A stretch of 64,000 nucleotides of DNA, taken from NCBI GenBank assembly GCA_015179125.1, contig WHVA01000044.1:304975-368974 (forward strand). The letters run 5' to 3'. The position numbers were made by a program, and so were the translations under genes. Shown piece by piece: positions 1 to 10,290 of the stretch. How positions within the stretch are numbered: position 1 is the first letter of the stretch; every line of letters starts with the position of its first letter. A model generated the notes under the pieces. That model was not told the origin of the DNA and searched no databases. It worked only from the letters and a program-made list of their open reading frames with translations. This DNA is from Gautieria morchelliformis. Taxonomy: Eukaryota > Basidiomycota > Agaricomycetes > Gomphales > Gomphaceae.

Positions 1-58
1 GCTGGTTGAACAGCGGTTCCCATACACGTATCCCCCCTTCAAACGTCCCGAACTACCC

Positions 59-1105
59 CTACTTCTTCAAGTTCTGGGACCTGGTGATCCTCCTGGTAGG
101 GACGGCGCTGTCGCGAGACTTGGAAGCGGCAGCGAGACGCGGGTCGGTCGTACAAGGCGAGAGAGGGAGAGAAGAATCACATGGAGAGTATGGAGAGGGA
201 AGAGTAACGCGTGAGGAGGAACCGGATGCCACTTCGCCGCACAACAGCGCCTCGTACCTTTCGAGTAGCTGAGCAACTGACGGTTGCCACAAGATGAGCT
301 GCCTCTTGTTGGAGTCGTCTCCATCACGCTGAGAATGAGCCGGTGAAGGGGCTCTCGTCCTCTTGGAAGAGTTGGACTGAGAGTCGACACTGAAAGCACA
401 AGCTACGTGGGCTGGAGCGGAACAGTTGAAACTCACGCATATACGCGGCGTAGAGGACTCACCACTCGTGCTAGGACTTTCCACGAATATAGTGTCCAGC
501 TCACAGCGATTAGACCTCCACCCGTCGTCGATAGAAGTAGAACTAGAACTAGAGTGGTCTTCGATAGGAAAGGGGGTGAAAGGAGAGGCAGGCCAGCTCC
601 ATGAGCACTCAGGGACCTTGGCACTCCGCTCCTTGGCTTTCTCGATCCACGCAGACAATTGGCGGGAGTTCTCCTGCCATATCTTGACATGCCTACAAAT
701 CTCGGCAGGGTCCTCGGGCAGCAGGAAGAAATTGTAAGTGAGCTGATCGAGAGGAGGGAAGGGAGGATGAACCATGCCAATTTCAGAGAGTAATGAGTTA
801 GGGATGTACTGAGGCAAAGGACCTTTGTCGAAGTCCCCCTTCCATTCGTGAGCGGCCGCCAGTATATAACGGCACTTCATCTTCAGAGTCTCCCAATAGC
901 AACTCGCAAGGTCAGAACAGAGCGTTGCGTGGAGGTTAATGGGAGGATCGAGCCAGATGAAGTCGATGGAGCAAGGACGATAGAAATCGAAGTTGGAGGT
1001 GAATTCGAATTCGAATTCAGGAGCATCGACGGGGCCCTGGATAAGTTTACCATCGATGCGGCGGAGAGAGAAGTCGCTAGAAGAGATTTCATGGAAAGAA
1101 GACAT
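59..1105 (-). CDS. Hypothetical 348-aa ORF downstream of gypsy chromodomain
   Basis: I do not recognise the function. The frame is open further upstream (to 1408), but that part overlaps the end of the chromodomain frame. I therefore prefer the Met at 1105, where the protein begins MSSFHEISSSDFSLRRIDG. The body is mixed, with a Ser-rich centre around residues 180-250 and a basic C-terminus ending in RRITRSQNLKK, which could be a nuclear or nucleic-acid-binding tail. It lies in the same direction as the integrase/chromodomain frame and right behind it, which suggests an accessory ORF of the retroelement rather than a host gene. It has no visible introns or membrane segments. An alternative is a captured host gene fragment. 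Confidence 0.5.
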   Translation of the reverse strand: MSSFHEISSSDFSLRRIDGKLIQGPVDAPEFEFEFTSNFDFYRPCSIDFIWLDPPINLHATLCSDLASCYWETLKMKCRYILAAAHEWKGDFDKGPLPQYIPNSLLSEIGMVHPPFPPLDQLTYNFFLLPEDPAEICRHVKIWQENSRQLSAWIEKAKERSAKVPECSWSWPASPFTPFPIEDHSSSSSTSIDDGWRSNRCELDTIFVESPSTSGESSTPRICVSFNCSAPAHVACAFSVDSQSNSSKRTRAPSPAHSQRDGDDSNKRQLILWQPSVAQLLERYEALLCGEVASGSSSRVTLPSPYSPCDSSLPLSPCTTDPRLAAASKSRDSAVPTRRITRSQNLKK

Positions 1106-1346
1106 GGAAGTAGGAATGCGAGAGCGATCCGGATGGGAAGGTGAGCGAACATGAGACTGAGAGGTTATATCAATGCACTGGTTATTTTTCGGTGTTTCTT
1201 CGAGAACAATTGAGAGAATATCGAGAGGTTTGAGGCATGTAAAGTTGGAGATTAGAGGAAGGAGATATAGCAATGAAACGAGGGTGTAGGGAGAGAAAAG
1301 GAGCGGAATTTGGCATGAGACTGTGCCAAGCAGATCGAACGAGACT

Positions 1347-1832
1347 TTACTGAGACAGTGCACGGGACTCGCGATGCAAGTCCCAAGCCTTAAGAATGTC
1401 GGGTGCATTCTTAAGTTGACATCGAGTTAGCCATTCGTCAAAGGAGGAATCGTAGCCGGCGAACCTGACGAGAAGTTCTTGGGTTCGGGGGCCATTTCGT
1501 GATTTCCGCCAGCGTTCCTGGGTGATCGACTCCACCTCGTACTCAGGGACTTCGGAAAAGTCCAGTCTGTTGAGGCGTTTCTTGGGTCGATCGCCAAGAG
1601 CGTCCTCGGACACGTGATAGCGCTCGAGGTGAGCGAGGTTGAGGATGGGGTGGAGTCCGTAGGAAGCGGGCATTCGGAGACGGTAAGTTGAGGGCCCTAA
1701 CTTTTGTGAAATCTCGAAGGGTCCATCGCATTTCATAAGAAGCTTCTTACCGCGACCCTTTACGGCCTTTAACAAGCTGAGAGAATGAGGATTGATGAGA
1801 ACAGAGTCGCCTACTTCGAACTCGTCGATCAC
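1347..1832 (-). CDS. Gypsy integrase C-terminal domain plus chromodomain
   Basis: This is the 3' end of a chromovirus pol. The first about 95 residues are the small beta-barrel-like integrase C-terminal region (VGDSVLINPHS, then KCDGPFEI and HPILNLAHLERYH, the usual KL-GPF and HPVFHVS-like landmarks). Residues about 105-155 form a chromodomain (YEVESITQERW, LLVRFAGYDSSFDEWL). Chromodomains in these elements bind histone marks and direct integration into heterochromatin. The frame is open here, but the catalytic integrase core upstream is broken by stops (for example near 2115), so this is a surviving fragment of a dead pol gene. Confidence 0.8.
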   Translation of the reverse strand: MIDEFEVGDSVLINPHSLSLLKAVKGRGKKLLMKCDGPFEISQKLGPSTYRLRMPASYGLHPILNLAHLERYHVSEDALGDRPKKRLNRLDFSEVPEYEVESITQERWRKSRNGPRTQELLVRFAGYDSSFDEWLTRCQLKNAPDILKAWDLHRESRALSQ

Positions 1833-2250
1833 GTGTCCTTGATTATAGGTACGTTGCTGCGCAACCTGGGGAACTGAATGGACTGACTAGCCTGGTCTCT
1901 ATAGGTCTGAAACTCATCGATAAAGTCTGAGGCCTCGCGACTTTCAGAAACGGAGTGATCGATTGCTGTTGCCGGTGCGTTCCTGTTTAGAAAAGGTGGG
2001 CCGATCACACCTGATCAGGGTCGTTGCACGGATTCCTGAGGAGGATGCAAGAGATTGCTGGGAGTTAAAGGAGTGAATCCGTAGAGAAGGAAGGAAGGGG
2101 CGAAGGAAGTTGCCGAGTGCAGCGTGTTGTTGTACGCAAGGCTGAAGGGATGAAGTAAAGTTGACTAATCATCCCGATTAGGATTGACGTACGATCGAAG
2201 AGCCGTTTCGAGAATCTGGTTCATAATTTCCGTTTGTCCATCAGTCTGAG
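1833..2250 (-). pseudogene. Decayed gypsy integrase core (GQTE region)
   Basis: Reading the minus strand from 2250 downward gives QTDGQTE, then a segment matching the end of the integrase catalytic core (LAYNNTLHSAT-like). In-frame stops interrupt it, and it runs toward the chromodomain frame. The catalytic aspartates upstream are missing because the element is cut at about 2250. Confidence 0.7.
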
Positions 2251-3135
2251 AACATGTCCGCGAAGTACTCCGCCATCTATGCAAACATCACCTCTACGCA
2301 AAAGCAGAGATATGCTAATGGCATCGCGACATGGTGGAATACCTAGGCTATATCCTCTCTCTGACAGGCCTTACCATGGCAGAGGACAAAGTCAAGGCAA
2401 TTCAAGAATGGCCGGAACCCCGACATGTTAAGGATGTGCAGTCTTTCCTTGGCTTCAGCAATTTTTACCGACATTTTATTTATAACTTTTCCAACATTAC
2501 TGTTCTGCTCACGCATCTCACCAGGAAGGGTGCCCCATGGAATTTCACTCCGGAATGCTATTCAGCATTTGAATCCCTCAAGGCGGCCTTCACTATGGCC
2601 CCTATCCTCGGTTTCTGGATTCCAGATGCCCAACTTGTACTCGAAACTGACGCTTCCAACTACACGCTAGCCACCATTCTTTCAATCATTTGCCCCGACG
2701 ACGGAGAAATTCACCCGATTGCTTTTCATTCCCACACCTTTTCCGACGTCCACGATAAGGAACTACTCGCAATCTTCAAAGCCTTCAAGATTTGGCAACA
2801 CTACCTCAAAGGTCCTACTTATCCAATCGACATTGTCACGGATCATAAAAACCTTGAGTATTTCGTGACTACTAAGATTTTGACTTGCCATCAAGTCCGC
2901 TGGTCTGAATATCTCTCACAGTTCAACATGGTGATCCGCTTCCACCCCAGAAAGCTCAGAGCAAAACCCAACGCGCTCACTAGACATTGGGATGTCTACC
3001 CAAAAGAGGGAAGTAGTGACTATGCCAGCATTAATCCGCACAACTTCCACCCAGTATTCTCGACTGAGCAGCTGACATCATCCCTGTGTGCCACAGCATT
3101 GCAAGTTCCACTACTCTGCACCTCTATCATCATGG
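2251..3135 (+). pseudogene. Gypsy reverse transcriptase end and RNase H (5' piece of split pol)
   Basis: The frame holds the RT thumb/connection region (VEYLGYILS, FLGFSNFYRHFI) and an RNase H domain. The RNase H landmarks are ETDASNYTLA (first Asp), HDKELLAI (Glu) and VTDHKNLEYF (second Asp). The RT palm with its YxDD motif is absent because the element is truncated at 2250. An in-frame stop lies near 2315 (KAEI then a stop). At 3135 the coding sequence is interrupted by an LTR-like insertion. Removing that insertion and one copy of the CATGG duplication restores the reading frame into the integrase N-terminus at 5347. Confidence 0.8.
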
Positions 3136-5346
3136 TGTCATGATTCCTTTATTCTGCGAATCATCCCTCAACACACAGCGAATGACCTCCTGAACCAGCG
3201 AATGACTTCCCGAATCAGCGAATACCTCGCCAAAATATTCGTCGCCATACTGCTTTCGCATTCGCTATTCGCATCATTCCTGTCAGGACCCCAGGTGTTG
3301 GGGCCATCATCCATCATAGAACCCATCATCTGTTAAACTCCCACTCCATGACAGGCCCACATGCTCAGGACGCATTCGGATAGTGTCAGTTGCAGCCTCC
3401 GTGCAGGTTAGACTCAATGGGACTCGTACCACTGCAGGGCAAGACGAATTAGCTTCGCTGAAGTTTTCACTATACAGTTGTCATGACCTATTTATTTCTT
3501 GTACCCAGCTATCCCTGTTTTCCCTTTCACCACTCTTCCATGTTCGCTCGGTTTCACTCCATTCGCTCTTCGCAGGTGGAGATGGACCCCATCAAGGTTG
3601 CAGGTGTCATGGACTGGCCAACCCCAGTGAATCGCAAGGAGGTGCAGGCTGTCATTGTCATAATCCTGTTCCAAAACACTACTATCAGTTTACTTCACCC
3701 CATCCAATCCTTCCCACTTGCGACACGTCCGTGCCACTGATCCTCAGCTCCCCACTCGAACACATACCCATCCACATGACACACCACAACGTTTCCATTG
3801 CCCTGTCGACTCGACCCTGACCCAGTACCTGCGGATCCACCCCAACCCGAGACGAAGCCTGAGCCTGAGGTACATTGATCCACGGAGGAGCTAGAGGTTG
3901 AGCCGCATGCTTACATACCTTCCACACGTCTTCCTTTCCTAACCACAATCGATGTTTCTGATACATATGACTACCTACATCCCTCCCCATTCGATAGACT
4001 AGTATCTTAGCCACCGCTGCCTCCGGACCACCGTACCCCCGAGTCCAGACACACCTCAGTCGACCCACACGTCCCCCCTCCGCTGTTTGCGCTGCAGCAC
4101 ACCCTGCAGCTAGATAAATAGTTCAACATGTACATCCAAATCCCCTAGTCAATCAGAACTCACATTTTCGAAGTAACTTGGTATCTTGCGACGCACAGAC
4201 TTGCGTAGTTATTGCTGAAGAGCATACACACCTTGTGTTTACTCTATCTATCTGTTTTACGATTCCACTCGATTCGACTTCAAGTAGAAGTCCGAATCTA
4301 AACCACTATTCAACCCATTATCAGCTGCTCTTAGTCTTTCACAGTCATGACTCGTTTATTTCTTGTACCCAGCTATCCCTGTTTTCCCTTTCACCACTCT
4401 TCCATGTTCGCTCGGCTTCGCTCCATTTGCTCTTCACTCCATTCACCCTTCACCGCATTCACCGAACGACCATTCGCTACTCGCATCATTCACCAGTAGC
4501 CATGCCATCAAACATGATCGACATCCTTTACCCGGATTGATGGCCCGTCAGTGGTCCCATCATCTTCTCAGCTCAACCCCCTTTGGGTGTTCCTATGGCC
4601 GGAATGCATTCATGGGATGTCCTACGTGTAGATCGTGTGGGATCAACCCAGCAGACCAAGAGTCCATGCAGGGTAACATGTATGCAGGTCTCAAGGCGTG
4701 TTTGGTACCTTCGCCCTCTTTCATCCCCGTCCTTTCATGTTCGCACTCCTCTTTCATTCTATTGTATATGTGTTTCATCTATTTGTATCCCGACTGCACA
4801 CCCCTATCCAACCCTGACTCAAGACAGCCTCTTTCCTATTCGCTAGCACCATATGAGCATTCAGTATAAGTAGTCTACATTCGCATGTATATTCCCCAGT
4901 TTAATTATCATACTTCCATCTTGTGCAAAGCTTGACCTCACTGTGATCATCATCTTGAGCCCTCTCTTGTAGATTCCTATCTTCGACCAGAGGAGGACTT
5001 AAGCACCACTGGTGAGTTTTCGTACTTCTCCTTTGTTACCTTAGCCTTCATACTATTATCGGCGCTGTTGGCGAAGGGCTCTGAAGGAGCACCTTCACCG
5101 GCGAAAGGATTGTTGCTGCTTAAACAACCTTTCTGTGCCACCTTGCACGTTACATCGTCAAGTGTCACAGGCTATTTCACTTCGACTGTATATCAGGGCG
5201 AACTCTTTTCGAGTAACCCTCTTACTTCTTAACCCTTCCCTCTTCAGTACTATTCACTGGGCGATTCACTAGGTCGCACATGCTATTCAGGCATTCGCCA
5301 GGTTCACTAACATATGAAATTAAACACCCAAAAACCAATCTTGACA
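3136..5346 (+). mobile_element. LTR-like insertion 1 (2211 bp, TSD CATGG)
   Basis: The unit begins TGTCATGATTCC and ends ATCTTGACA, that is TGTCA...TGACA, the inverted ends typical of LTRs. The 5 bases before it (3131-3135) and after it (5347-5351) are both CATGG, a perfect target-site duplication that splits the gypsy pol reading frame. Its right half (4345-5346) is similar to insertion 2 at 7723-8993. The left half contains a second TGTCATGA start (3480) and a short gypsy RT fragment at about 3580-3656 (MDPIKVAGVMDWPTP). It is therefore a composite, perhaps a rearranged LTR element or a solo LTR with an internal insertion, and not a single clean solo LTR. Confidence 0.7.
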
Positions 5347-6750
5347 CATGGACACCGAGTCTCTCCATTCCGACATCTGTTCCGCACTCTGTTCCGACCC
5401 CATCTCCGCGACCCACCTCGATAACCCAACCAGTCCTGGATGGCCCCTTGGTTCCGATGGATTCCTCTGCTACAAGTCCCAAATCTATGTCCCAGATAGC
5501 AATGATCTACGACTACGCATACTCCAGCAAAGCCATGATCATCCACTCTCAGGACACCAAGGCCAAAACAAGACCCTCGACATCATCTGACATACCTACA
5601 CTTGGCCACTTCTCTGCACAATGGTCCAAGACTACTGCAAGTCATGCACCACTTGTATGCGTGCCAAGCCTCAATGTCACAAACCCTACGGCCTCCTGAA
5701 GCAACTTCCGATCCCGGAACAGCCCTGGAATTCGATATCCATGGACTTCATCGAGAAACTTCCTAAGTCATCTGGCTATGATACCATTCTAGTTATCGTT
5801 GACCGCCTTACAAAGCAATCCATCTTTATTCCGACCTACGACACCATCACTTCCGACCGTGGATCAGAATTCGTGTCCTCCTTTTTCCGCACACTTGGCA
5901 AGGCTCTCAACATGAAGCTCCACTTCACTTCCGGTTATCATCCCGAAGGTGACGGCCAAACGGAACGTACTAATCAGACCCTTGAGCAGTACCTCCACGT
6001 CTATTGCAACTACCAACACAGCAATTAATCCGACCTCCTTCCGCTCGCGGAATTTGCCTACAACAATGCGCCTTCTGCCACCACCAGAATTTCACCCTTC
6101 TACGCCAACAAGGGCTACCACCTGAATCTCACCATCTACCCTGAACGCAACCTTGCCTCTGCCAGAGCCCAAGACTTCGTTGTGGAACTCGACGACCTTC
6201 ACCAGCACCTCCGAGAGAACATTTCCGCTGCCCAAAAGAGATACCAAACTTCCACCGATCGGAAACGTCTTCCGCAACCGGCATTCAAAATATGCGACAA
6301 AGTCTTCGTCAAAGCAGAAAACTTCTGCACCACTCACCCCTCAAAGAAGCTCTCTGAAAAATACCTTGGTCCTTACGAGATCATCGCTAAGGCCAGCAGT
6401 CATTCTTTCACTCTTAGACTTCCTGACAATATGCGCGCAGTACATCCAGTATTCCATGTCTCTATGCTTGAACCCTCAGTTCCGAATACTATTCCAAATC
6501 GCGAACAACCCCCGCCTCTGCCAGTGATCATCGACGGAGAACCAGAATATGAAATATCGGAAATTCTCAACTCCAAGCTCGACAAATGATACCGCTGCCA
6601 ACTCCAGTATCTAGTCAAGTGGGCAGGCTATGAAAACACCGATGAAGAGACTTCCTGGATTTCCGCCATGGAACTCAACCATGCCTCTGAACTCGTCTCT
6701 GATTTCCACAAGGCATACCCCGCCAAGCCTGGCCCCATTTCCGCGCCTTA
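5347..6750 (+). pseudogene. Gypsy integrase and chromodomain (3' piece of split pol)
   Basis: Continuing from 3135, the frame shows the HHCC zinc module (HDHPLSGHQG ... CKSCTTC, about 5536-5660), then catalytic Asp positions in ISMDFIEKLP and TSDRGSEF and the Glu region before GQTERTNQTL. It ends in an integrase tail (HPVFHVSMLEPSV) and a chromodomain (YEISEILNSK ... LQYLVKWAGYENTDEETSW, about 6550-6700). Damage is visible: a stop at about 5590, a short deletion between IPTYDTIT and SDRGSEF, a stop at 6026-6028, and a TGA at 6587-6589 just before the chromodomain's conserved Tyr. It is non-functional. Confidence 0.85.
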
Positions 6751-7289
6751 GTCATTTCCAACCCTCAGTTCCAACACTTCTTTTCACTTCACTGTTCAAG
6801 TTTCAAGTTCAATTCCGATTACTATTCCACTAAAATATCCTTTCCGACACTTCAAGAAGCTAATTACAAGTCACTTCGACGCCCCTCACTCCTCCCTCAT
6901 GGTTTCCACTTCCGCTGCCTTTTCCATTTCCTCCACCTCTCCTTGTTCAACTTTGGCCCTCCTTTCCGTTTCTGGCACTCTCTCCGCACTTCTGGTCGGA
7001 ACCGCCTCCACGTCCTGTTCCGCCCTCGCCTCCATCCGGACCTTCACCAGGTTATTCCACCACCTCATCTCCTACATCGTCTGCTCCAGAACTGCGGACA
7101 TGACACTCAAGTGGTTCGACAGCGTCAGCACCAGGCTTCCTGCAACATGGTTTGGTCGGCCAGCATCTCCTTGATTTCCGATTGCTGGTCCTGCATCTCC
7201 CACAACCTTTGCATTTATATGTATTACTCACTGCTAATAATGCGAATTTAGGTTTCTAACATTCATGGGGTCACTCTGAAAGTCCCTCC
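6751..7289 (+). other. Post-pol spacer of the gypsy element
   Basis: This pyrimidine-rich tract is studded with TTCCGA/TTCCAC words that also occur in the LTR region at 9.7-10.2 kb, so it probably belongs to the same element. I see no supported gene. Short frames here are low-complexity Ser/Thr/Leu-rich strings. Confidence 0.4.
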
Positions 7290-7359
7290 AAACAATGCTC
7301 ACTTCAAAGATTTCCATTATCGCAAAGACTCTATTCAAAAAGAGAAGACCGATGAAGGG

Positions 7360-7722
7360 TCAACACCGAACCTGCGTGGACGCGATATCCAAGAGTGGCG
7401 ACACTATCGCGAAGCGGTTCAGAACCGCTGAGTCTGATTTTCCCGTCACCGGAAACCCTTCTGATCCTTTTCCACTGGGCCCCGGTTTGGACTTGGAGGC
7501 CCCCTTGCCAAGTTTTTGGCATTTTCTGTGCTCGACCCTCACCGAGCACCCATCGACCACACATCCTTTTCTTTTGTCCCAACATCTCTCGCAGGACATC
7601 CCCCGGGGGTTTGTTGACCAGACACACCGAAGGCCCAGTGACTCACAAGAATCGCATGGGGCCCCATCGTTCTCCATGTCCTCGAGCTCCTCCTCCACAT
7701 TTTCCGTTTCCCGAGAACTACT
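7360..7722 (-). pseudogene. Antisense Cys-rich ORF inside gypsy element, C-terminal part
   Basis: Read on the minus strand, this segment encodes an acidic run (EEELEDMEND) and then a cysteine cluster of the form C-x2-C-x6-C ... SC-x2-C-x6-C (PCDSCESLGLRC, MSCERCWDKRKGC). The cluster resembles a small zinc-binding or Zn-cluster module. It ends in a basic Lys/Ser-rich tail. It is the downstream continuation of the coiled-coil frame at 9642-8994, from which LTR-like insertion 2 separates it. The two halves are out of register by one base across the insertion, so the gene is dead here. The function is unknown. It lies antisense between pol and the 3' LTR of the gypsy element. Confidence 0.55.
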
Positions 7723-8993
7723 TGTCATGATGCGTTTATTTCCTATACTCAGTTGCTCTGTCCTCCCATTCCACACTCCACCTCCATGTTCACTCCGATC
7801 GCCCTTCGCCGGGTTCGGCGACCGATCTTCGCTGTTCACGCCATTCGCCATAGCCACACCATCAAAGCGCGATCGACGTCCTTGGACCGGCTTTGTGGTT
7901 CATCACTGGCCCTATCACCTCCTCTGCTCAACCCCCTTTCGATGTTGTTCCTATGATCGGATTGTCACGACTCATGTATTTCCTGCACCCAGCTATCCCT
8001 GCTTCCCCTTTCGCCACTCCTCCTCCGTGTTCGCTTGGCTTCGCCGCTCCCTTCGACCACTCCTCCTCTGTATCCTCTCTGTTCACCCTTTGCCACATTC
8101 GCCAAACAACCATTCGCTACTCGCATCATTTGCCCGCAGGCACGCCATCAAATGCGATCGACATCCTCTACCCGGCGTGATGATTCATCACTGGCCCCAT
8201 CACCTTCCTAATGCAACCCCTTTAGGTGTTCATATGGCTGGGATGCATTCGTGGGACATCCTACCCATGGGTCATGTGGGATCAACCCAGCAGACGAAGA
8301 GTCCGTGCAGGGTGGTGTATATGCAGGTCCCGAGGCGTGTTTTCATACATAGGTGCCTTCGCCCTCTTCCTTCTCCATCGTTTCATGTTCGCACCCCTCT
8401 TCCATTCTATCGTGTGTTTATTTCATCTATTTTGTATCATGACTGCGCACCCCTATCCAACCCTGACTCATGACAGCCTCTTCCCTATTCGCTGTTACCA
8501 TACGAGCATTCGATATAAGTAGTTTACATTCGCATGTATATTCTCCAGTTCAATTATCATACGTCGTCCATCTTGTGCAAACTTGACCTCCCTGTGATCA
8601 TCGTCTTGAGATTCTCCTGGAGATTCCTATCTTCAACCAGAAGAGGACTTAGGCATCACTGGTGAGTTCTCATACTTCATCTTCGTTACCTTAGCCTTCA
8701 AACTATTTTCTGCGCTGTCGGCGAAGGACTCCGAAGGAGTACCTTCGCCGGCGAAGGGATTGTCGCTACTTAGACTGCCCTTCCATGACACCTTGCACGT
8801 TATATCATCAAGTGCCACAGGCTATTTCGCTACAACTGTAGATAGGGCAACCTCTGTTTGGGCAACCCTCTTATCTTGTGAACATTTGTTGGTTCACCTA
8901 TTCACCAAACGGCATACTTATTCACACAAGTTATCCGGGCATTCGCTGTGTTCACTAATACACGATATTAACGCCTGAAAACCAATCTTGACA
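7723..8993 (+). mobile_element. LTR-like insertion 2 (1271 bp, TSD CTACT)
   Basis: It begins TGTCATGATGCG and ends CAATCTTGACA, with CTACT duplicated on both sides (7718-7722 and 8994-8998). The interior is similar to the right half of insertion 1. Shared words include ACCCAGCTATCCCTG, ACCATTCGCTACTCGCATCATT, ATCGACATCCT, GGATCAACCCAGCAGAC and the terminal AACCAATCTTGACA. It also carries an internal second copy of its own start motif at about 7965. The simplest reading is a solo LTR of the same family as insertion 1. It disrupts the antisense ORF of the host gypsy element. Confidence 0.75.
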
Positions 8994-9642
8994 CTACTGA
9001 CGTGACCCCAGGCACCAGTTCCTTCAACTCCCACAACCGTCTGGCTTTCTCGGCCCTTGCCCTCTGGAAGTCATCCGCGCGGTGTTTCCATTCCTCCACC
9101 AAGTTCCGAGGGGAAGGCCCGGCCTTCTGTTTTCCTTTGCCCTCAGGAACCGGCATACTTTCCACCGACAATTCCAAATCGGTCTCGGATTCATATTCAT
9201 CAGTTTTCTAGATGGAAACTTGCTTAGCGAATTTTTAGCAGGACCTTTCCAACTCACCTGATTCCTTTCTGCCTCCTCCACGGCAACCCTCCTCTGCAGC
9301 CCTCTTCACAGCTGCATCCTGTTTCCGCTTGTCCTCGCAGAGACGCTCCTCCTTCTCACGGCATTCCTGGTCCTTCCGTTCCTTCTCCTTGCGCTCCTGG
9401 TCCTTGCACTCTTTTTCCTTGCACTCCTTCTCCTTGCGCTCCTCCTCCAGCCGCTCCTTCTCTTTCCATGCAGCCTCCTTGGCCTCACGTTTTTCTGCCA
9501 GTTCCTTTTGCACGAGCATGTCAGTGAAATGCTGCCTCATCTCGGCACGGTCATTCTGGAGAAGTCGACTGGGGAGCTCATGGTGGATTAGGATCAAAAC
9601 ATGTTTTTCTTCCCGCCTATCTTTTGAACTCCAACGTGTCAC
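8994..9642 (-). pseudogene. Antisense coiled-coil ORF inside gypsy element, N-terminal part
   Basis: The minus-strand frame from 9642 begins MTRWSSKDRREEKHVLI, continues with HHELPSRLLQNDRAEMRQH, and then becomes an extreme Lys/Glu/Arg-rich helix (about residues 45-120). That helix is a long charged coiled coil or single alpha helix built from short KEKE/KDQE repeats. A likely intron follows (GTGAGT donor at 9258, TCTAG acceptor near 9209), after which a second segment (9208-8994) encodes DLELSVESMPVPEGKGKQK. The frame is not restored by the obvious splice, and LTR-like insertion 2 cuts the gene at 8994, so I treat it as decayed. The Cys-rich C-terminal half lies at 7722-7360. Confidence 0.55.
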
Positions 9643-9684
9643 GGGTCACGTGATCCAGCTTGTGGTCTCGCGGGGCTCAACCTT

Positions 9685-10290
9685 AAAGGGGAGATACTGT
9701 TACGACCATGCAGTTCCGACTTCCGACACTCAGTTCCGCTCACATTCCAACCCTCCAATAGTTCCGACATTCCGCCCCTTGTTTTATTCCCTTGTTCTTT
9801 CAACTCTATTACTCGGACCCACCAGACCCACATCTCAGTACAGCAAGACCTTATGTCCAGTCCTCCTTGTAGTTTCGTTGTCAGATATGTTTTCCGACCC
9901 CTTGTGCTTTTGCCATTGTTTTACCCTACCCTGAACCCCCCTTGTAGTCCCCTTGTTCCCAATTAGTTAATTACCCCATATGTCTATCCGACTTCCGCTC
10001 TCTCCAGAATTTGCTTAGTACTACACCATTACATGTTGTCTCAGCTCTTCTATAAAAGCCTCTCATGTATGTCTGTTATTCTGCAATCAGATAATCGCCT
10101 TTGATGCATGATTTCCTTCGCTCTATCTCCTGTTCTTAGCACAGTGAGTTTAGCAAGACCTCCGCCTTTCCGCCTTCCGCCTTCCAACTCAGTTCTGACT
10201 CAGGTTCCGACTTCTGTTTAGCTCAATACATTCTGACTTCCGACCTGCACTCCGAAATACTTAGGACGGTAGTTTATTGGGGGTGCAACA
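9685..10290 (+). repeat. Polypurine tract and 3' LTR of the plus-strand gypsy
   Basis: AAAGGGGAGATAC (9685-9697) is a polypurine tract placed directly before TGTTACGACC (9698), the canonical TG start of a gypsy LTR. A TATAAAAG box at about 10052 is in the right orientation for the LTR promoter. The sequence is rich in TTCCGAC repeats. The exact end is not fixed. ...CAATACA at about 10231 and ...GTGCAACA at about 10290 are both possible, and no target duplication can be tested because the left end of the element is missing. Confidence 0.55.

Larger units (their letters stand above)
1..2250 (-). mobile_element. Ty3/gypsy chromovirus relic, 3' part (minus strand)
   Basis: On the minus strand this stretch encodes the end of an integrase, an integrase C-terminal tail with chromodomain, and then a further reading frame of unknown function. 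It therefore represents the 3' portion of a chromovirus. Integrase remnants around 2255-1850 contain in-frame stops. No LTR is visible before the left edge, so the element continues outside the window. At about 2250 it ends abruptly against a plus-strand gypsy fragment of a different domain (reverse transcriptase), so the right edge is a truncation or recombination point. Confidence 0.8.
2251..10290 (+). mobile_element. Ty3/gypsy chromovirus, plus strand, 5'-truncated and twice invaded
   Basis: From left to right on the plus strand are the end of reverse transcriptase, RNase H, integrase and chromodomain (to about 6750), then a non-coding or antisense-coding tract. After that come a purine-rich tract (9685-9697, AAAGGGGAGATAC) and an LTR that starts TGTTACGACC at 9698. 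The gag, protease and most of RT are missing on the left, where the element abuts the minus-strand relic. Two LTR-like insertions (3136-5346 and 7723-8993) interrupt it, each with a 5-bp target duplication. The exact right end is uncertain. A plausible LTR terminus lies between 10231 (...CAATACA) and 10290 (...GTGCAACA). Confidence 0.7.

Noticed and set aside
7295..8473. Plus-strand 392-aa open frame
   Set aside because: It runs across the boundary of LTR-like insertion 2, is Ser/Pro/His-rich low complexity, and is antisense to the Cys-rich ORF. It has no domain.
9329..9934. Plus-strand Ser/Arg/Phe-rich 201-aa frame
   Set aside because: It is the complement of the Lys/Glu coiled-coil ORF and crosses into the LTR.
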